Part shown: piece after piece, positions 42,896-56,429 of the stretch
Position numbering within the stretch: position 1 is the stretch's first letter
Layout: every line of letters starts with the position of its first letter
Source: Cylicocyclus nassatus
Taxonomy: Eukaryota; Nematoda; Chromadorea; Rhabditida; Strongylidae
Direction: 5' to 3'
DNA length: 64,000 bases
Assembly: GCA_958299035.1 (NCBI GenBank)
Contig: CATQJL010000316.1
Span: 8,154,347 to 8,218,346, forward strand
Made by a program: the position numbers and the translations under genes
The notes under the pieces: generated by a model
Database searches by the model: none
Told to the model about the DNA's origin: nothing
What the model saw: only the letters and a program-made list of their open reading frames with translations

Positions 42896-44965
42896 CTGTT
42901 ATGGGCACTTCCTGATAAAATTGCAAAGTAGAATTTGATTCTGATGACTGTTCTAATCTGGACTCAAGAAACTAGCAAGTGCTTATTAGTCATTATGACA
43001 GACACTTCTTTAGAATTAAGAGCTTAGGGGGCGATGCATGGAAACCTTTGAGAGCGATAAGAATACTGTAACATTTTATTCTACGCTTCTTACTGTTTAT
43101 TGCTGCTGTTGGGACATCAATGGAAAATGATAAGTGTCACGAGGCTCCATAGCGATATAACAAACATGTAAACAAGTGGTTGTAAATGGGTATCTGCCAA
43201 TTATATCATTTATTGTATCATTAAAGAACGCCAATAAAAATTCATCACATTTTTGCACACTAATCACTTTAGTTGAGATCATCACAGTTTGATCTTCTCA
43301 TGGCCACACCCAGAGAATACTGCCGAGATTCATTAGCATTCAAAACTCAATTATTCTTGCCATTTCAAATCGCTACATTATAACAGTCCTATTTGGAGGG
43401 CAGTGTCCAGGCTGCTTTGTCGAGTTTGCATATTCGGACTTTTTATTTGGTTACTGATTAGTAATCCTGCTTCAACAGTCACTTTCTGAGCGGCAGCTCA
43501 TGTGACGCAATAGCCAAAACGAGCTTTCGTCCATTACCGTGTTCCCGAATGTTGATTGGCTGTCGCGGAAAGATTACGGTACTGCAAGATCAAGATGATG
43601 TAACACGGCATGTCAGCTGCAGCTAAGCAGTGGCTCAATCGTTTCTGCATGGAAAAATCTCTCAGATTCAATTGACATTGCCAAGGAATGAGTTATGTGT
43701 TGCTTATTTTTTACAAAGTGCAGCCGAATATCAGCTAGATGTTAGCTAAACAATGTCGTCCTAGCAACTCCCATCGTCTAAGAAAACGGTGCTCGGAACC
43801 ATCTGTCAATATTCTTGCAACTGTTTGAGGAAGGAGACAAAGCAATAGGCTATAGTAAGTCCACCTCCATGACCAGCCGCGTAGAGCGTGAAGATCTCAT
43901 TACCAGTACTGCAAAGCCTCTGAAGGCACTTAAATGCTAGCACGTTTGGAGAAAGGCTTTTGATAGGGACGGGAAGGGACACTGTAAACCTTGTATTCTC
44001 TTCTTTAATTTTGGAAAGCGGTTAGCTGGCGGGTCGATTAAGACACGATATCCATCTTGGCGACTAGTTGATTGGGCCGCTGGCACTTTAGATGTTCGAT
44101 ATCTTTCTAATTACCTAGTTTGTAACTGTACATACAAACCTCTACAGAAGCGACTTTTTTGTAAAACTTAGCTGAGACTGAAATTAAACTGGAAAGCGCT
44201 AGGACACAGATTTGATTCGACATGTAAGGAGCAGAATGTTAAAAATTGATCATCAAGCAGCGATCGCCTCCAAATTTTGTAATATGTATCTAGAGTGAGG
44301 CTTAATGTTAGAATAAGATGATCAAGGAGCGTAGTCAGATTTGACACAAATCGTAAAAAGTACTAGCGATGAGTATTGAAAGAGTGAATGAGCAGGACTG
44401 ACTCAAGATATATGTACCTAAAATACTGAACACTTGAATTATACACTTTTGTTTTACCAGATTAAGATAACAGCTATCAGTGGCACGCCCCATATATTAA
44501 GGGTGTGTCAGAAGTAGCAACGCAAGGGATTTCTGATGATACATTGCTAGATAAATAGAGTCTTTGTGTAAAACTTTGCCGAACAAACGATATTTGTAAT
44601 ATGGCTACATACTCTCAATAGGCTGCCAATCAAGCATACTTTGAAAGAACCTTTCCCTGCATATAATGATATTGGACATGATGTCATGTCACAACATTTT
44701 ATTTCAACCATAATCGTAAGTAGCTTATAGTCTTAATCCTTCTCAGGTAGGAGAGCTTACATATAATTGTCATACTTTACTTGATAAGAGCTGTCTGAAG
44801 TTGTCATCTGAGGAACCTTTGACCGAGCATCAAAAATGAAAACTAGAATTTTCTACGCACAAAGCTTTTGTCAGACTTTTTATTCAAGTCAGAGGAAAAT
44901 CCACATCATTTTTTTACATTTGAGTATTAGATAAAAAAAACCTTATGAAAGTCTGACATTTGTGC
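42896..44965. other. 5' flank of the modular gene, probable promoter region
   Basis: The gene starts at 42895 on the minus strand, so its promoter should lie here. A ttgattggct word at 43552-43561 (CCAAT-type on the minus strand) and a short CpG-containing stretch at 43490-43580 are the only hints. There is no conserved coding sequence. Confidence 0.35.
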
Positions 44966-45180
44966 CTTCTTCGGTTGACAACAGGACCACCGCTACTCGA
45001 GAACTCTGCACCGGAAACAGGCATTCACGTCGGACGAGTGAATCACTATAGATACACAAGGATGATTACAGTTATAGATTATCCTTGTGTATCTCCAGTA
45101 TGATTCACTCGTCCGCCGCGAATGCCTGTTTCCGGTGCAGAGTACTCGAGTAGCGGTGTCCTGTTGTCAATCGAAGAAGC
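44966..45180. mobile_element. Palindromic MITE with about 95-bp arms
   Basis: The left arm starts cttcttcggttgacaacagg; the right arm ends cctgttgtcaatcgaagaag. Between them gctactcgagaactctgcac faces gtgcagagtactcgagtagc. The centre is a short AT-rich loop around 45060-45085. Confidence 0.85.
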
Positions 45181-45224
45181 TCATTCTGGCGGTCAACGTC
45201 AACATCGTTGGATTAAAGTAGAAT

Positions 45225-45460
45225 AACTTCGGCTTGTCTGTTCTGTAGCCGTGGAACACAATAATAAACGCTCGTTCTTATTGATATTAATAAAAAATAA
45301 TAAGAACGAATGTTCTATAACTTCTGACTTTTTACCGTTCGTCTCATCGTGTCTATAATTGTAGATCATCTTTGCATATCTACAACATGATTCACACGTC
45401 TGCCGCGATCTATTTCCGGTACAGACTACTTGGGTAGCGGTGGTTTTCCGGTATGTCCTG
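45225..45460. repeat. Diverged half copy of the 44966-45180 MITE
   Basis: From about 45363 it repeats the right arm in order (tatctacaacatgattcaca, gtctgccgcg, tttccggtacagactac, gggtagcggtg). Upstream, ataataaacgctcgttctta faces taagaacga, a separate small hairpin. Confidence 0.6.
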
Positions 45461-46350
45461 CCGCATTGACATTTTTCGTAGCGAGATTGTGAGAAGGTCG
45501 AGAACTAACAGAATAATAGGAGACGCTTGGTGGTTTGGAGTTATGGATAACAGTCAGAATTTCACAGGCCTCTGGGGGACACGAAAGGCCAAGGCCAGTT
45601 GGAAAGAAATGACCACTTCTCAAAATTATTCGGCACAATAAAAAATCTGAACATAAGACAAATGCCAGGGTTTCGCGAAAACGAGACTTGGAAACAACCA
45701 AACTTTTTCTTTTGAACAGCTACTTCAAAAAACCACCAATAAAAATTTGATAAGAAACTCTGCTCAATGTGTAGACTGATCGGATAAGCAGTGACTAGGT
45801 TCAAGCTATAAATGACTTTTTCAGGAGAACCGCAAGAGCTGAAATCATCCAGTGACCAAAAAATGCATTTAGTTTTATCTTACTCTAAAATTAAAATCTT
45901 CCATAAATTTTATTGAAAGTAGGACCAATTTTTTAAGTGCAGACCAGAGTTTCGTAATTACACTGCTCTAAATTTTTAGCGACTTCTAAGGGCTACATCG
46001 ACAAGCCAAGTTTGTACCGAAGATGCAAGTTCATTTCTTTTTGAAAAATCATATCATGAAGCATAATGTAGCATAATTGCCCAACATGCAATAAGACATG
46101 TTCCTCTTGTCCGTTAAAGTGGAAACGGGGCAAGTAAAGAGAGTTTTACCATTGTACTGTTTCCTTTGTGTACGGAATCACGAATACAGCTTTGTGAAAT
46201 AAGAGCTAACGTGGAAAAAGGAAAAAGGCTACCACGTGTTGTGAGCAATGTTGATCAAGAATAGTCTCTTCCAAACTATGAATTCAAGAAAGTAAAATTG
46301 GGTAGAAACATTCCATTACTTCATATAAACGTTTCACCAAACTTGCATCT

Positions 46351-46812
46351 CAAAGGCAGTGTCCCGGCAGACTCGCGCCCTGGGACATTGCTATGGTGGG
46401 GTTCCTGCTGGCTGTAATTTGTACTTCTTACTTACTTTGTACTCCTGGTCATCCCATCCCGACCTCCAGGCGCAGTCCGGCTGTTTGATGTTCCCTCTGG
46501 GCCTAGAAAACAGCCCTTTGACCCGGCGCGCGCAGCCCCAATCCGCACGCTCGGACGACTTCGCTTACTGTTCGGCGCGGAACCCCACGACCGCTATCTC
46601 GCATTGTACAAAGTACAAATTACAGCCAGCAGGGTCTTTGTGCCAGGGTCTTCCAATTTTCCTTTGAAATTCTCGTCCGAGTTGCCTTTTGATTGCGTAA
46701 AAGGCCCGAAAGAGGTCTTTTCACTCGTTTTAAAGCATTCGGGGTCTACGATCGAAAAGGCCCAAAACATGCAAATAGATGGGAATGCAGAATCTGCCGG
46801 AACACTGCCTTG
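46351..46812. mobile_element. MITE with CAAAGGCAGTGT ends
   Basis: The left end caaaggcagtgtcccggcag pairs with the right end ctgccggaacactgccttg. Inside, cctgctggctgtaatttgta (46408) pairs with tacaaattacagccagcagg (46614). The end bases match the elements at 18396 and 61388. Confidence 0.75.
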
Positions 46813-48089
46813 AAAGGCAGCTGATCGGTAAAATTGCACTGCGGCTTTTCACACCTACGCACCTCCTGGATGCGCTATGTCCAGTGCTGTGCTTGAAATG
46901 TCAAAAAATGTTTATACAACGGTGTTTGTGCCCTGGAGAAAGTTGGAGGGCCTCTACTCTCCACGGTGGAAAAACGCCGTAAAAAGCATTTTTTATTTCT
47001 TTTAGAAAAGACTTAGCGCACCCGGAAGGCCATGTAGGTGGGGTAAGCTCGCAGTCGCAATTTCTTCGGGCCATTGCCAACAAGGATTTGCTGCAAAGAT
47101 TCTCGTGTTGTCCCAGAATTCGATGCGACGCCGGCTTTGAGATTGAGTTCTAATTTAGATTTCATTCCAATTAAAAAGATATCTTGCGGTAGATCAAGGA
47201 GTATTCAGATTTGCGGAAGACCTATGATATCATTTGTAATCTGTGAGAAATGGCCACGAACTTTGCAGGTCGGAAGTTGAGGGGGTCGTCATATTTTGGG
47301 ACGAAGTGGACGTTTGAATCCGAAGGCACTCTCCAACTCAGTTTGAATCCGAAGGCACTCTTTTGCTCACAGTAGGTCACTCAAAGACTGATTACAACAC
47401 ATCCTGCATTACGCTGCTGAAATTGACTAGCTACCGCATACCGCCGAAAGGTCGAGGTGGTGTCGTTATTGTGGTGGGAGTGGGGGGGGGGGGGAGGTAG
47501 CGTGAAAATGTCCGAAAATTTTCTTACCAACCTTAAAGTATTCCAGTGTCTAGTTGCAGAGACTCGATTGTTCAGCTGTTGTAAAAATGACGGGAATCAA
47601 GAGTGGGGCTATCGTTATTCTCGGTTTGGACGACTGGCCGGATACGAAATATGAACAATGAGTGCCGGCCTTCAGTAAAGGAGTGGTAGGATATACAAAA
47701 TCAAAGGGGCTTTCATAAACTCCCTGGTTGCAGCTCGTGCTAAGCCCTTCCGTGTCGTGCGTAGGCACTTCCGCTGAATGCTCCTTTGCGATGAATTTTC
47801 TTCGTGAATATATCAGGTAGTCACAAAAGTTGTCTATGTAGATCAATAGCACCCCGAAATTGGAATGGTTTTCTGGGGTATCCTCACAGCATACCAATTG
47901 ATTGGTATATAAAGTCCTACAATTTCGGTTCAACTATAATGTAATGGACTATAATGAACTATAATGGATATAAAACTCTTCTTCATGATTCAGACAGAGT
48001 GCGCCTAGTATTCGCTGTCTCTAGTCACATTACACCATGCATATACCACCTCGTTTATTATCATTCTGCTTGAGAGCTGGACACAGCAA
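46813..48089. other. Non-coding spacer
   Basis: Holds a short direct repeat gtttgaatccgaaggcactc (47312 and 47342), a G-run at 47481-47494 and an actataatg repeat at 47935-47965. No gene supported. Confidence 0.4.
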
Positions 48090-48310
48090 TTAGCAGGTCC
48101 TTCATACCTAAAGGCTGCTGCAGGACGAAGGCGCAGAAGGAATTCGGCGCGCGCATACCTTTATCGTTGTAAACCCGCGCCTTATGCGCTCTGCGGTCAA
48201 CAAAGCCGCAGAGCGCAAGGACGTATTCGAGGCGCACAGCTATTGACTTTGGCTCATGTCGCCCTTGGTCAGGCTTTTGTCCGCGGAGCGCGGCAATCTC
48301 CTCGGACTTG
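48090..48310. repeat. Left member of an inverted repeat pair
   Basis: Contains gacgtattcgaggcgcacag, ctattgactttggctcatgt and gtccgcggagcgcggcaa. The reverse complement of this block, with few changes, is at 49880-49990. It also holds a hairpin (tgcgctctgcggtcaacaaa facing gccgcagagcgca). Confidence 0.75.
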
Positions 48311-48818
48311 AACTTCTTTCTTGCATCTTTACCTTTGTGTATCGTCTTCTTTCTCACACTGTCATGAAAAGTCATTCTGCGTAGCATTTCTCGACTTTTC
48401 TACTATCTGCACCCGGGGTGTCAAACTGGCTAGAGATCTAGAAAAACTAGCAACAGTCGAGGAAATTCTCTGCTTAATGTATTTCTTTACGCGCAAATTC
48501 AATCGCACTTCAACTACAGTGCAGGCACGCTATATTAAGCGGGAAATCTACTCAATTGTACCAAAAGATTGACTTAGATGCTTTCAATCTACAACAAAAT
48601 TGTTGTGAATTGTTATTTTGCATAAATTGCGTTGCATACTACTTATAAGTATGTCTCCGTTTCCGTCATTTTCATGGGTCGGTGCTTCTTCGTCGCCTTA
48701 CTTGTTCCACAAATGGCTTATCAATCTTTGAGAAGAATTGAAAATGGTCTGGATAATAGTATCTAAGCATAGCTTCCGTCTAGAATATCGTGTATATTCT
48801 TCCCTACAAAGCAAGAAC

Positions 48819-48998
48819 ATGGCGGTTACATTGTGCACTGCTCTTGCCGTTTCCACTCTTTCAGTGCTGAGCGATCCAAGCTCCACGCATTGTGCATGCT
48901 ATCTATCGCATACTACCTGCAGTGATGGCCATGAACTGTGGTATTTAGAGCACGTCATTATTGATCAGATGAACAAGGGAATTTATTTAGGTTATTGA
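48819..48998 (+). CDS. Possible small secreted peptide (59 aa)
   Basis: Starts MAVTLCTALAVSTLSVLSDP, which resembles a signal peptide, followed by a Cys-containing stretch (HCACYLSHTTC). The ATG context is gaacATGG. I do not recognise the family, and the surrounding DNA is repeat-rich. A chance frame is at least as likely. Confidence 0.2.
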   Translation: MAVTLCTALAVSTLSVLSDPSSTHCACYLSHTTCSDGHELWYLEHVIIDQMNKGIYLGY

Positions 48999-49053
48999 AA
49001 CCGGCTAAATTGATACTAATCTCCGGCTGCGTGTTTGCTACACTGATAAGGGA

Positions 49054-49463
49054 AGTCACTTAACTTAGGTCGGCCTTTTGAAATGAGACACATATATTTA
49101 GAATTAGCTCGGAACGCTGATTCCAAGCTGTCCTTAGCTGCGAAGCATTTTTCCGAAGCGAGTTATGAGATTGTTAGTATGTGTCATCTCATTGACATAC
49201 AATTAAATACGGAAAGAAGGCCTGTAGACGAAAATCTGCCCAAAAAAGTGGTGGAAAATCGAAATAACATCAAGAGTCTTTCGGCATTGTTTAGTATGCA
49301 ATTGAACCACTACCTAGATGTTGATACCATAGCATCCGTAAGTCGGTCATCAGGGCAACTTTGCTTAAAAAAGGCTCGTAACTCGCTTCAGAGTGTAATG
49401 CCTTGCGGCTAAGAATAGCAGAAGTTATATGAGTCACTTCTCAAAAGGCCAACCTAAGTTTGG
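49054..49463. mobile_element. MITE with about 40-bp inverted ends
   Basis: The left end cttaggtcggccttttgaaa faces the right end ctcaaaaggccaacctaag. The 109-codon plus-strand frame inside (49083-49412) starts within the TIR and shows no known motif, so I do not call it a gene. Confidence 0.6.
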
Positions 49464-49779
49464 TAACTTTTCCTGTGAGCTCAAGTTGTAACCATGGTGT
49501 TTTCAGCGAATTTATCTTACGCACTAATTTTTTTAAATGAAAAATACCGTTGCAAGTTACAAGAAACCAGAGAAGGGTGAGAGTGAGACTTTGCGTAGGA
49601 GTATCATCTCGCGTCACTTTCAAAACTTGCTTACGATTACTTTCTTTTTCTTACGTACTCATTACTGCTGACAATCCACTGTTCAATCCACCTACATTTT
49701 GCGTATGCCTTTTACATCATCTTCGACACTATTCACGGTGCAAATATCAGGTCCATATCAGGGTTAGGTAGGTTTAGCT

Positions 49780-50020
49780 TGAAGAAAACAAGGCACTATA
49801 AGAATTGACTTTATTGTGAATAACAATAAACAAAGCCTATCACTGAAAGAAAGGAGAAGGCAAAGGTTGAAATGCACTACAGAAATCTCGAGGGGTTGCC
49901 GCGCTCCGCGGACAAGAGCCTGACCAATGGCGACGTGAGCCAAACTCAATAGCTGTGCGCCTCGAATACGTCGAGCGCATGAGGCGCGCCTAAAGGTATT
50001 GCGCCTTCGTCATGCTCATA
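49780..50020. repeat. Right member of the inverted repeat pair (with 48090-48310)
   Basis: Contains ttgccgcgctccgcggacaa, cgtgagccaaactcaatagc and gcgcctcgaatacgtcgag, the reverse of the 48.2-kb block. The two are about 1.6 kb apart. Confidence 0.75.
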
Positions 50021-53000
50021 CATACAGTAGCCTATACATTCTAAGATGTCCATTATTCAACTTTTATACAGTCCAAATTCTTGGACACCTGGATTTTTGA
50101 TTTTTCTTCTCTAAGGGACCTACTCAGAGTAAATAGTTCAGTTGAATACTCTCACTCATGGTGATAGAACCATCTGTATTATGAACGATATTTTGCCGAA
50201 GGTTTTGAAGAAAAAAATTCAGACTATGTTGTTGACTTCATATGCATTGCTGTTGAATATTTTGTCATAGGTCGTAGCGAAATAGTGCCCACTGTTGCTC
50301 GGCTTCAAAAAGCCGCAAATGCTGTTTTTTCAGGCTGAGTGGGCATCGAGTTACGAAAGCCAAACACATTCTTCACAAGCGAGTGAAATTATGATGGTAC
50401 GGAGGCCTTGCCACGATTATGTAGAATTGTTTGGCAATACGGTGCTATGGGAATTTTGCTCCATCCGCTTACAGCTTCTGGTAATAAGTGCTTTCGAAAA
50501 ACAAGGATTACGACATTTGTCATTGCAATGATAGTGTGAACCCGTGGTAAATATTTATTACAGCATTTGATTACTGCATGTCTTCACGTCTATTGAAGTA
50601 CAGTATTTTGCTATCGCACGTAGTCATTCATCAACACAGCGCCACCCACAATTTAGGCTTTCATGTTGTTGTCATTCTTGAGCCTGCGCTCTGAAATTGG
50701 ATACCAGGTGCAAGATACGTAAATCCTGCGAAACCCACCTACTTGATTTGCACGTGGACGAGTTTTGCAGTTCGACTCCTATCCTGTCGTATGCAACATT
50801 GACACGGTTACCCAGTAGCGTCTCGACTGCGCTTTCTGTCGGAAAAGTTCAAGGCAATCTATGAGAAGAAAAAATGAAAAAGCCGGTGAGAAATCACCGC
50901 GAGATGCATGTCTTTTTCTAATTTACGAAAATTATGGGACGTCGGACTAAGGGAGATGCTCCACTGGGGCTTGCTTCTTACAGGCCGCAAAATGATTTGA
51001 GGAAGATGAAATTTGTGTGAACGCTATCATATAGCTAAGAAAGGATGCAACGTAATATTATGATTTCTCAATTCCTGTGAGTACCACAGTGCAAAAAAAT
51101 TTACCACTTATCGCCGGAAATGTACTATATCCTATCATTATTTTCTCGCCTCAAAAATTTTTCTATTTGAATGAATGCACAATTGCCTGAGCATACTAGC
51201 GGCCTATATGTGCCACACCCAGTGGTCTTCGCTGCGCATGCAATGAGAGGAATTCTGTTCTTGATAAAAAAAATTTTTTATGACACTTGCTGAGCAATAA
51301 CTTTCGACATATGTGGACGTTATCAGTACAATTATAGAATTAGAACAGAATGTGACTTTCGAGCAAATTATGGCTGTACCCTACACTCCTCATGAATACC
51401 TTCCTACTGCGTGAGCATCAACGAGGACGAGTTGAAGCAAAGATAAGGCCCTTCAAACTTGATATACGGAAATATACACAATTTTATCCCTATCAAATTA
51501 CGTTTATCAAAGACAAGTGAGTGAATATTTTCAAGGAAGAGGGAGGAAGAGTGCCTTTCTATCAGTCGCGAACTCGAGATCAGATTTTCTGATCTGGTGA
51601 AAATTTAATCATCCACTCACGCGATCAGTAAGCGCTCGTTTATACCTAAGAATTCCACCGGCGATCGAAAAAGTGAGTATTGCGTGTGGCAGCTTGCTTG
51701 TGATCCGAAAGGAAGATTAAAATTTCGTTGTGAGGGTGGCAAGATGCTTGATCGGGTAGTTTATGGATTGTTGTCGCCCATTTCAGGCTCTGAAGAACGC
51801 GACACAGCCGAAATGTCAGCCTAATAAATTGTTACCAATCTCGGAAGTAGCTCAACAATTAAAACAACACAATATTCTTTATGCCGAGATTCAAAAAAAA
51901 AGTCCCACTTTTCGATTAAATATTTTCACTTGCAATTTTCACCGTATTTGTCTTCCCACATACGACGAAAATAGCTGCTCACCTTGCTGAACCATTGATA
52001 CTGTCAGCTTTGTGAGCCCCTGTAAGAGCTGAAAAAAAGCACACACTCTTAGCTAATGAAATAAAATGATCATAAGCAACTTTTGACGCAAGTTCTGAAA
52101 TGCAGATTGTTATACATGAAATGAGAATGACTTGAAACAAACGCACAAAGTCCACAGTTAAGTCGTGCATCAGACCAAGAACCCATCTAATCATAAGAAC
52201 GATTGCCAATCACGAAGTTTCCCGCATTCGCATCTGGACCTGTTTCCCAAGTGCGCTGTCATTACGTCAGAATAGAAATTTGTCCAACAACAGCAGGGAC
52301 TTCGATGTGATATAAATTAGGCGACCACGTTTGGGATATTGAAATGAGAATCGAGGTCACCTAATAAAAGCTAAACGCAACCGAAATGGAGCGGCTGTAG
52401 CAGCTAAGATCTTGTTAATTCCGCTTGCATATTTTGCTTCAAAAACATTTCAAATTCAATGAGATATGGATCTCAGCGTTCAATATCAGCGGCATTCATA
52501 TTTATGTACATCTGGCTAGGAAAAGAAGGCACGAGAATGTGGAAACATATCAGATTGAGAAGGTTGTTCCAAAAGAAGCCTTTTTTGATAAATCAAGTTG
52601 TTTTTGTTTTGCTAGCAGAGATGGGTAATATTCGATAGAGCAAAACAGCCTCTGTGAAACGATACCAGAGATCTGCCCAAGCCTTGATCAGGTAAAGTTT
52701 GGAGACAAAAACTAAAAGCTGAAAATTGGATTTCCTTCCGAAAATTCCTTCAAATTGGTCAGAATACATTAGACCATAGTAATAATCACACATCTATTTC
52801 CTGTATTTTTTACGAAATTAAAAGACAAAAGAGCCGTAAAGTGCAAAAATGTTACTTTTCTGTTTTTTTTAGCTTGAATGCGTTACTTGATTATCAGAGC
52901 GCATACAGAGGTGCAATTCTAAGGCTATACTGACTAAAGCTTGCAGATACATTCACATAAGTGGAAGGAGCTGAGAAAGAAGTTTGCCATTTTGGACTAT

Positions 53001-56000
53001 CTTCTCCGTTTCCGTCTCCGAAAACAAAAACAGTTCAGTGGCCGATTCACTTTTAGGACAACTCAAAACCAAGACGTTGAGAATTTCAGCGTTGACATCC
53101 AGCTTGCGCAAAATGCAATTATCGATCTTTCCCCGACACAAACTAAGAGTATGACAAGCGGTACCAAATACTCTATTTATCAGATACCCAATAGTTATTA
53201 GAAGTAGAGGGTTCGTACATCACAGCTTCCAGGCTTGACTCAGTAAACTTGTGCCAGCAAAAAAGTTCAGCTGCATTTTGTCACTTCGAATTTGACGAAC
53301 CCTCTACTCTTCGAACGTGGCAGACGAAAAAAGAAAAACCTGGAAGAGTTGACATCGAAGGAGCCTGCCACCCATTTGAGAAAACGAAGGTGGCTGCGAA
53401 GCTGTTTACCCGTGGGTGAGGAGGCAAGAAGCAAGCAGAATGCTCTAATCAATGACATCAGAGCAAAAGCTTTACAGCCAGCAGATGAATTCGGTCGTAG
53501 CAGGTCCCCCTTATGGTGCAGTCTTATATGAAGAACTTGGTTGTTGGACGGACAACAAACCACCGTCGACCGCTGCCAGAAGATTTGGTGCCCTTCGAAA
53601 TGTTTCCGAAATAATAGTGGAAAAGTTGGGATCGTGTAAAGATTAATCCAAAACCGGGCATGGAATATCGAACATTATTTGTCCTCTTCGTGACGGAGGA
53701 AAGGCAGTGCAGTAGCAACGATTCGGCGCATTCATCTTGATTTTACATTCTGCAAAATGTCATTTTGTATCTTATCTCCTAGCTTATCTTCCTTTTTTGA
53801 GGAGCCATTTAGCGATAAACTTTCTAAAACTTTGCAAAAAAAACAATTGAGATAGCAGCTATTTAAATCGTGTAACCAAGTATTTACCAGCCTCTCGAAG
53901 TTGGCTTCAACAATCTTCAACAAAGTTGACTTAAAAGTACGATAAACAATGAATGGCTAACCCAACAAGAGTTAGGTATCCAGAAGCGGCCCAGAAAAAG
54001 GACCATAGCGAGATAGTTGCTCTAACAAATGCGTTACAGTATCATAAAGATTGCAAAGAGCCACTGATGCAGAGCTGCTCCGGCGAATTAGAGTTTTAAT
54101 GGCTTCATAAGAAAACGGTTGACAACATCTGAATAGAACATTTAAACACATTCGCATTAGAAATTCGGAAATCCAAGTTTTGAATCCTGGAATAGCTTAG
54201 AAAGCTCAAACATTCAAAAAATAAAGTTGACGGGCATTGCAAGAAAGTGCTTCTGTTGCAGAACTGCTTGCAGGATGGTCTTCGCAAGTATTGCAAAAAT
54301 TTTGGAACCAGCCAAAGTAAGAATAAGCCTTTTGAAGTGGCGCAAGGATCCTTAGGTAATACTATTTCGCTGAGTAGCGCTTTGAACGAAGCCCCACCTC
54401 TCTCCAACATGAATGAAATCTATGGCAAGGACAGACCACTTACTTACCTATCTGTGGCTTCTGTGCCGTGATAGCACCCATCCGGTCCCCGTTCTGCCTT
54501 TAGAGAGGTGGTCGTCACGACTAAAATGCGTAGAGGTTCAGATTGCAAAGCGTACGTGTTTTAAACCAGTCCCTTTAGCTTTGTGAGATCCTTAATGCAT
54601 ATAATTAGCAAATAAGTGATGAGAATGCTTTCAGCACAAGAGGCTGAACGCTGGACTCGTGATACCCTCTTGAAAAGCTGTTGGTTGGTTGCATTTTGTC
54701 TCCTGCTGAATTTTAGCGCAGATTGTTCCCCCTGTTTACCAACTTACAGAGTTAGTGTGCTTGTCATATGGTGAAGGGACGGGGTAACAGCTGCATCGTT
54801 ATTGCACAATCTTTCAAATACGTCCTTGCGAAAGTTGGCTGCACTCCTGTTTAAGGGAAGCTGTTAACTCATTCACGACAATACGACCCACTGGTGGGTT
54901 GTAAGATTCTTAAAGCTCTATCTTTGTCAGTTTACGATGAAACACCTAGACGAAGTTCCAGTAAGAGTGGTTCGGGATCGGGATACTGTATTGTAATGTT
55001 ATGGTAGGTATAAAGTAGACAGAGATGAAGCACAAACTTTGGCTCAAATTATTTGCGGAATGATGCTGTTGCTGAGAACTCAAGTGTATGTGCACAAGAA
55101 ATTCATGGCTAGCAAAAGATTTGTTAGTCTATCAAAAGATCTTCGGTTTTAGATTTTATTGATTTTTTGCAATGTTCACCCCGGGAAGCTCAAATTTTAT
55201 GTATGTAGGTTTTTTTAGTATGCTGATTACGAAAATGATATTCTCACGTCTTAATACAGCTTTCTTACACCAGTTTCTGATTTTTGGGGAAAATTTTACC
55301 GTACTACTACCGTTACTCTATAGTGGGACAGTTGTGAACAAAGTAGGCACTATAATTGTAATCAGCGCGTGAAATAACCCCAAAACACACTTTTCATGAA
55401 AATCCAAGATGTTGGCTTCGTAGTAAATGACTGCCGTACCCTTACCGTACAACGCCAAAAATTGTAATAAATATTTTGATAATCAACGCATTCGATAAGC
55501 CTTTGGTGGCATTCGCAAAGGAATTTTTAGAGTTTTTCCCAAAAAACCATTTCGACAATGCGAACCATGGGTGAGTCGTAATTTTGATAAAGCGGAAAAG
55601 GCTCTGGTCCGAAACGGCAGTAATCAAAAAATTGGCCTTGTTTCAAGCAAACTAACTCGTTTTGCAAATATGCGCTCATATCACATAAATTTTCTCATAT
55701 TTTAGGAAAATTATACTGCACTTATGTACAAATTTTCGAATTTGCTTTAAATATCAATATTCTTTTATTTTGCTTCCAAAAACTGCTATCCTCAATATAA
55801 ATCGATCTGTAGCTCAATCGAAATTGCGTATGAACTAGTCATAAGATGTGAGGTCACTTAAACAATCATGCCTGAGGTGTTCGAGACTGATTTCACACTT
55901 CAAAGCTGGATATCTGAGAGTCACTCGGTCATTCATAGGTAAATCAGCAAAACAAGATTCTGTAAATAGTCAAGCTTCACCACAGCTTGTAACAAGCTTG

Positions 56001-56303
56001 TATCTGACTATTTAAAGATTTTTACTTGACGGTGTCGTCCGAGAAACTCGTCCGCCGCAGTAGGGCGGAGCTTCGAGCGAACACGCGATTACCAGTTCAT
56101 GACCCCGCGCGCCACTGGTACCAGCTATCGTTCATCTTGACATATACCCTCGTGAGTGTGTTGATGCCGTTGTCAGTAGTCTCTTCATTGTTAAGAAGCA
56201 TGTTCAAAATGGTCCACAGTGGTCCATGAAGCTAACCATTAGCGCAATTAACTTACTGACTTGTCTCTATTCATCTTGGCACGCGACTGATAATACAGGG
56301 GTA
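50021..56303. other. Long non-coding stretch, no supported gene
   Basis: I read both strands and found no conserved protein motif. The only structures are a short hairpin (gtagagggttcgt at 53204 facing acgaaccctctac at 53297) and several open frames under 100 codons. The 53290-53650 frames are the longest but lack recognisable features. Confidence 0.4.
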
Positions 56304-56427
56304 GAGGAACGAACGCCTCAATTAGGCATCGCCTTCGCGGGCTGCTGGTCCTTTCGTTCTACTGTTGTGCATCGTGTTGGGACCAGTGGTCCGCGGAGGC
56401 GGTGCCTAATTGAGGCGTTCGTTCCTC
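56304..56427. repeat. 124-bp hairpin
   Basis: gaggaacgaacgcctcaatt at the left pairs with aattgaggcgttcgttcctc at the right. Arms of about 48 bp with few mismatches surround a roughly 28-bp loop. It lies directly beside the larger foldback that follows. Confidence 0.85.
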
Positions 56428-56429
56428 CA

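Noticed and set aside
49083..49412. 109-codon plus-strand frame
   Set aside because: It lies inside a TIR-bounded MITE, begins within the left TIR and has no recognised domain.
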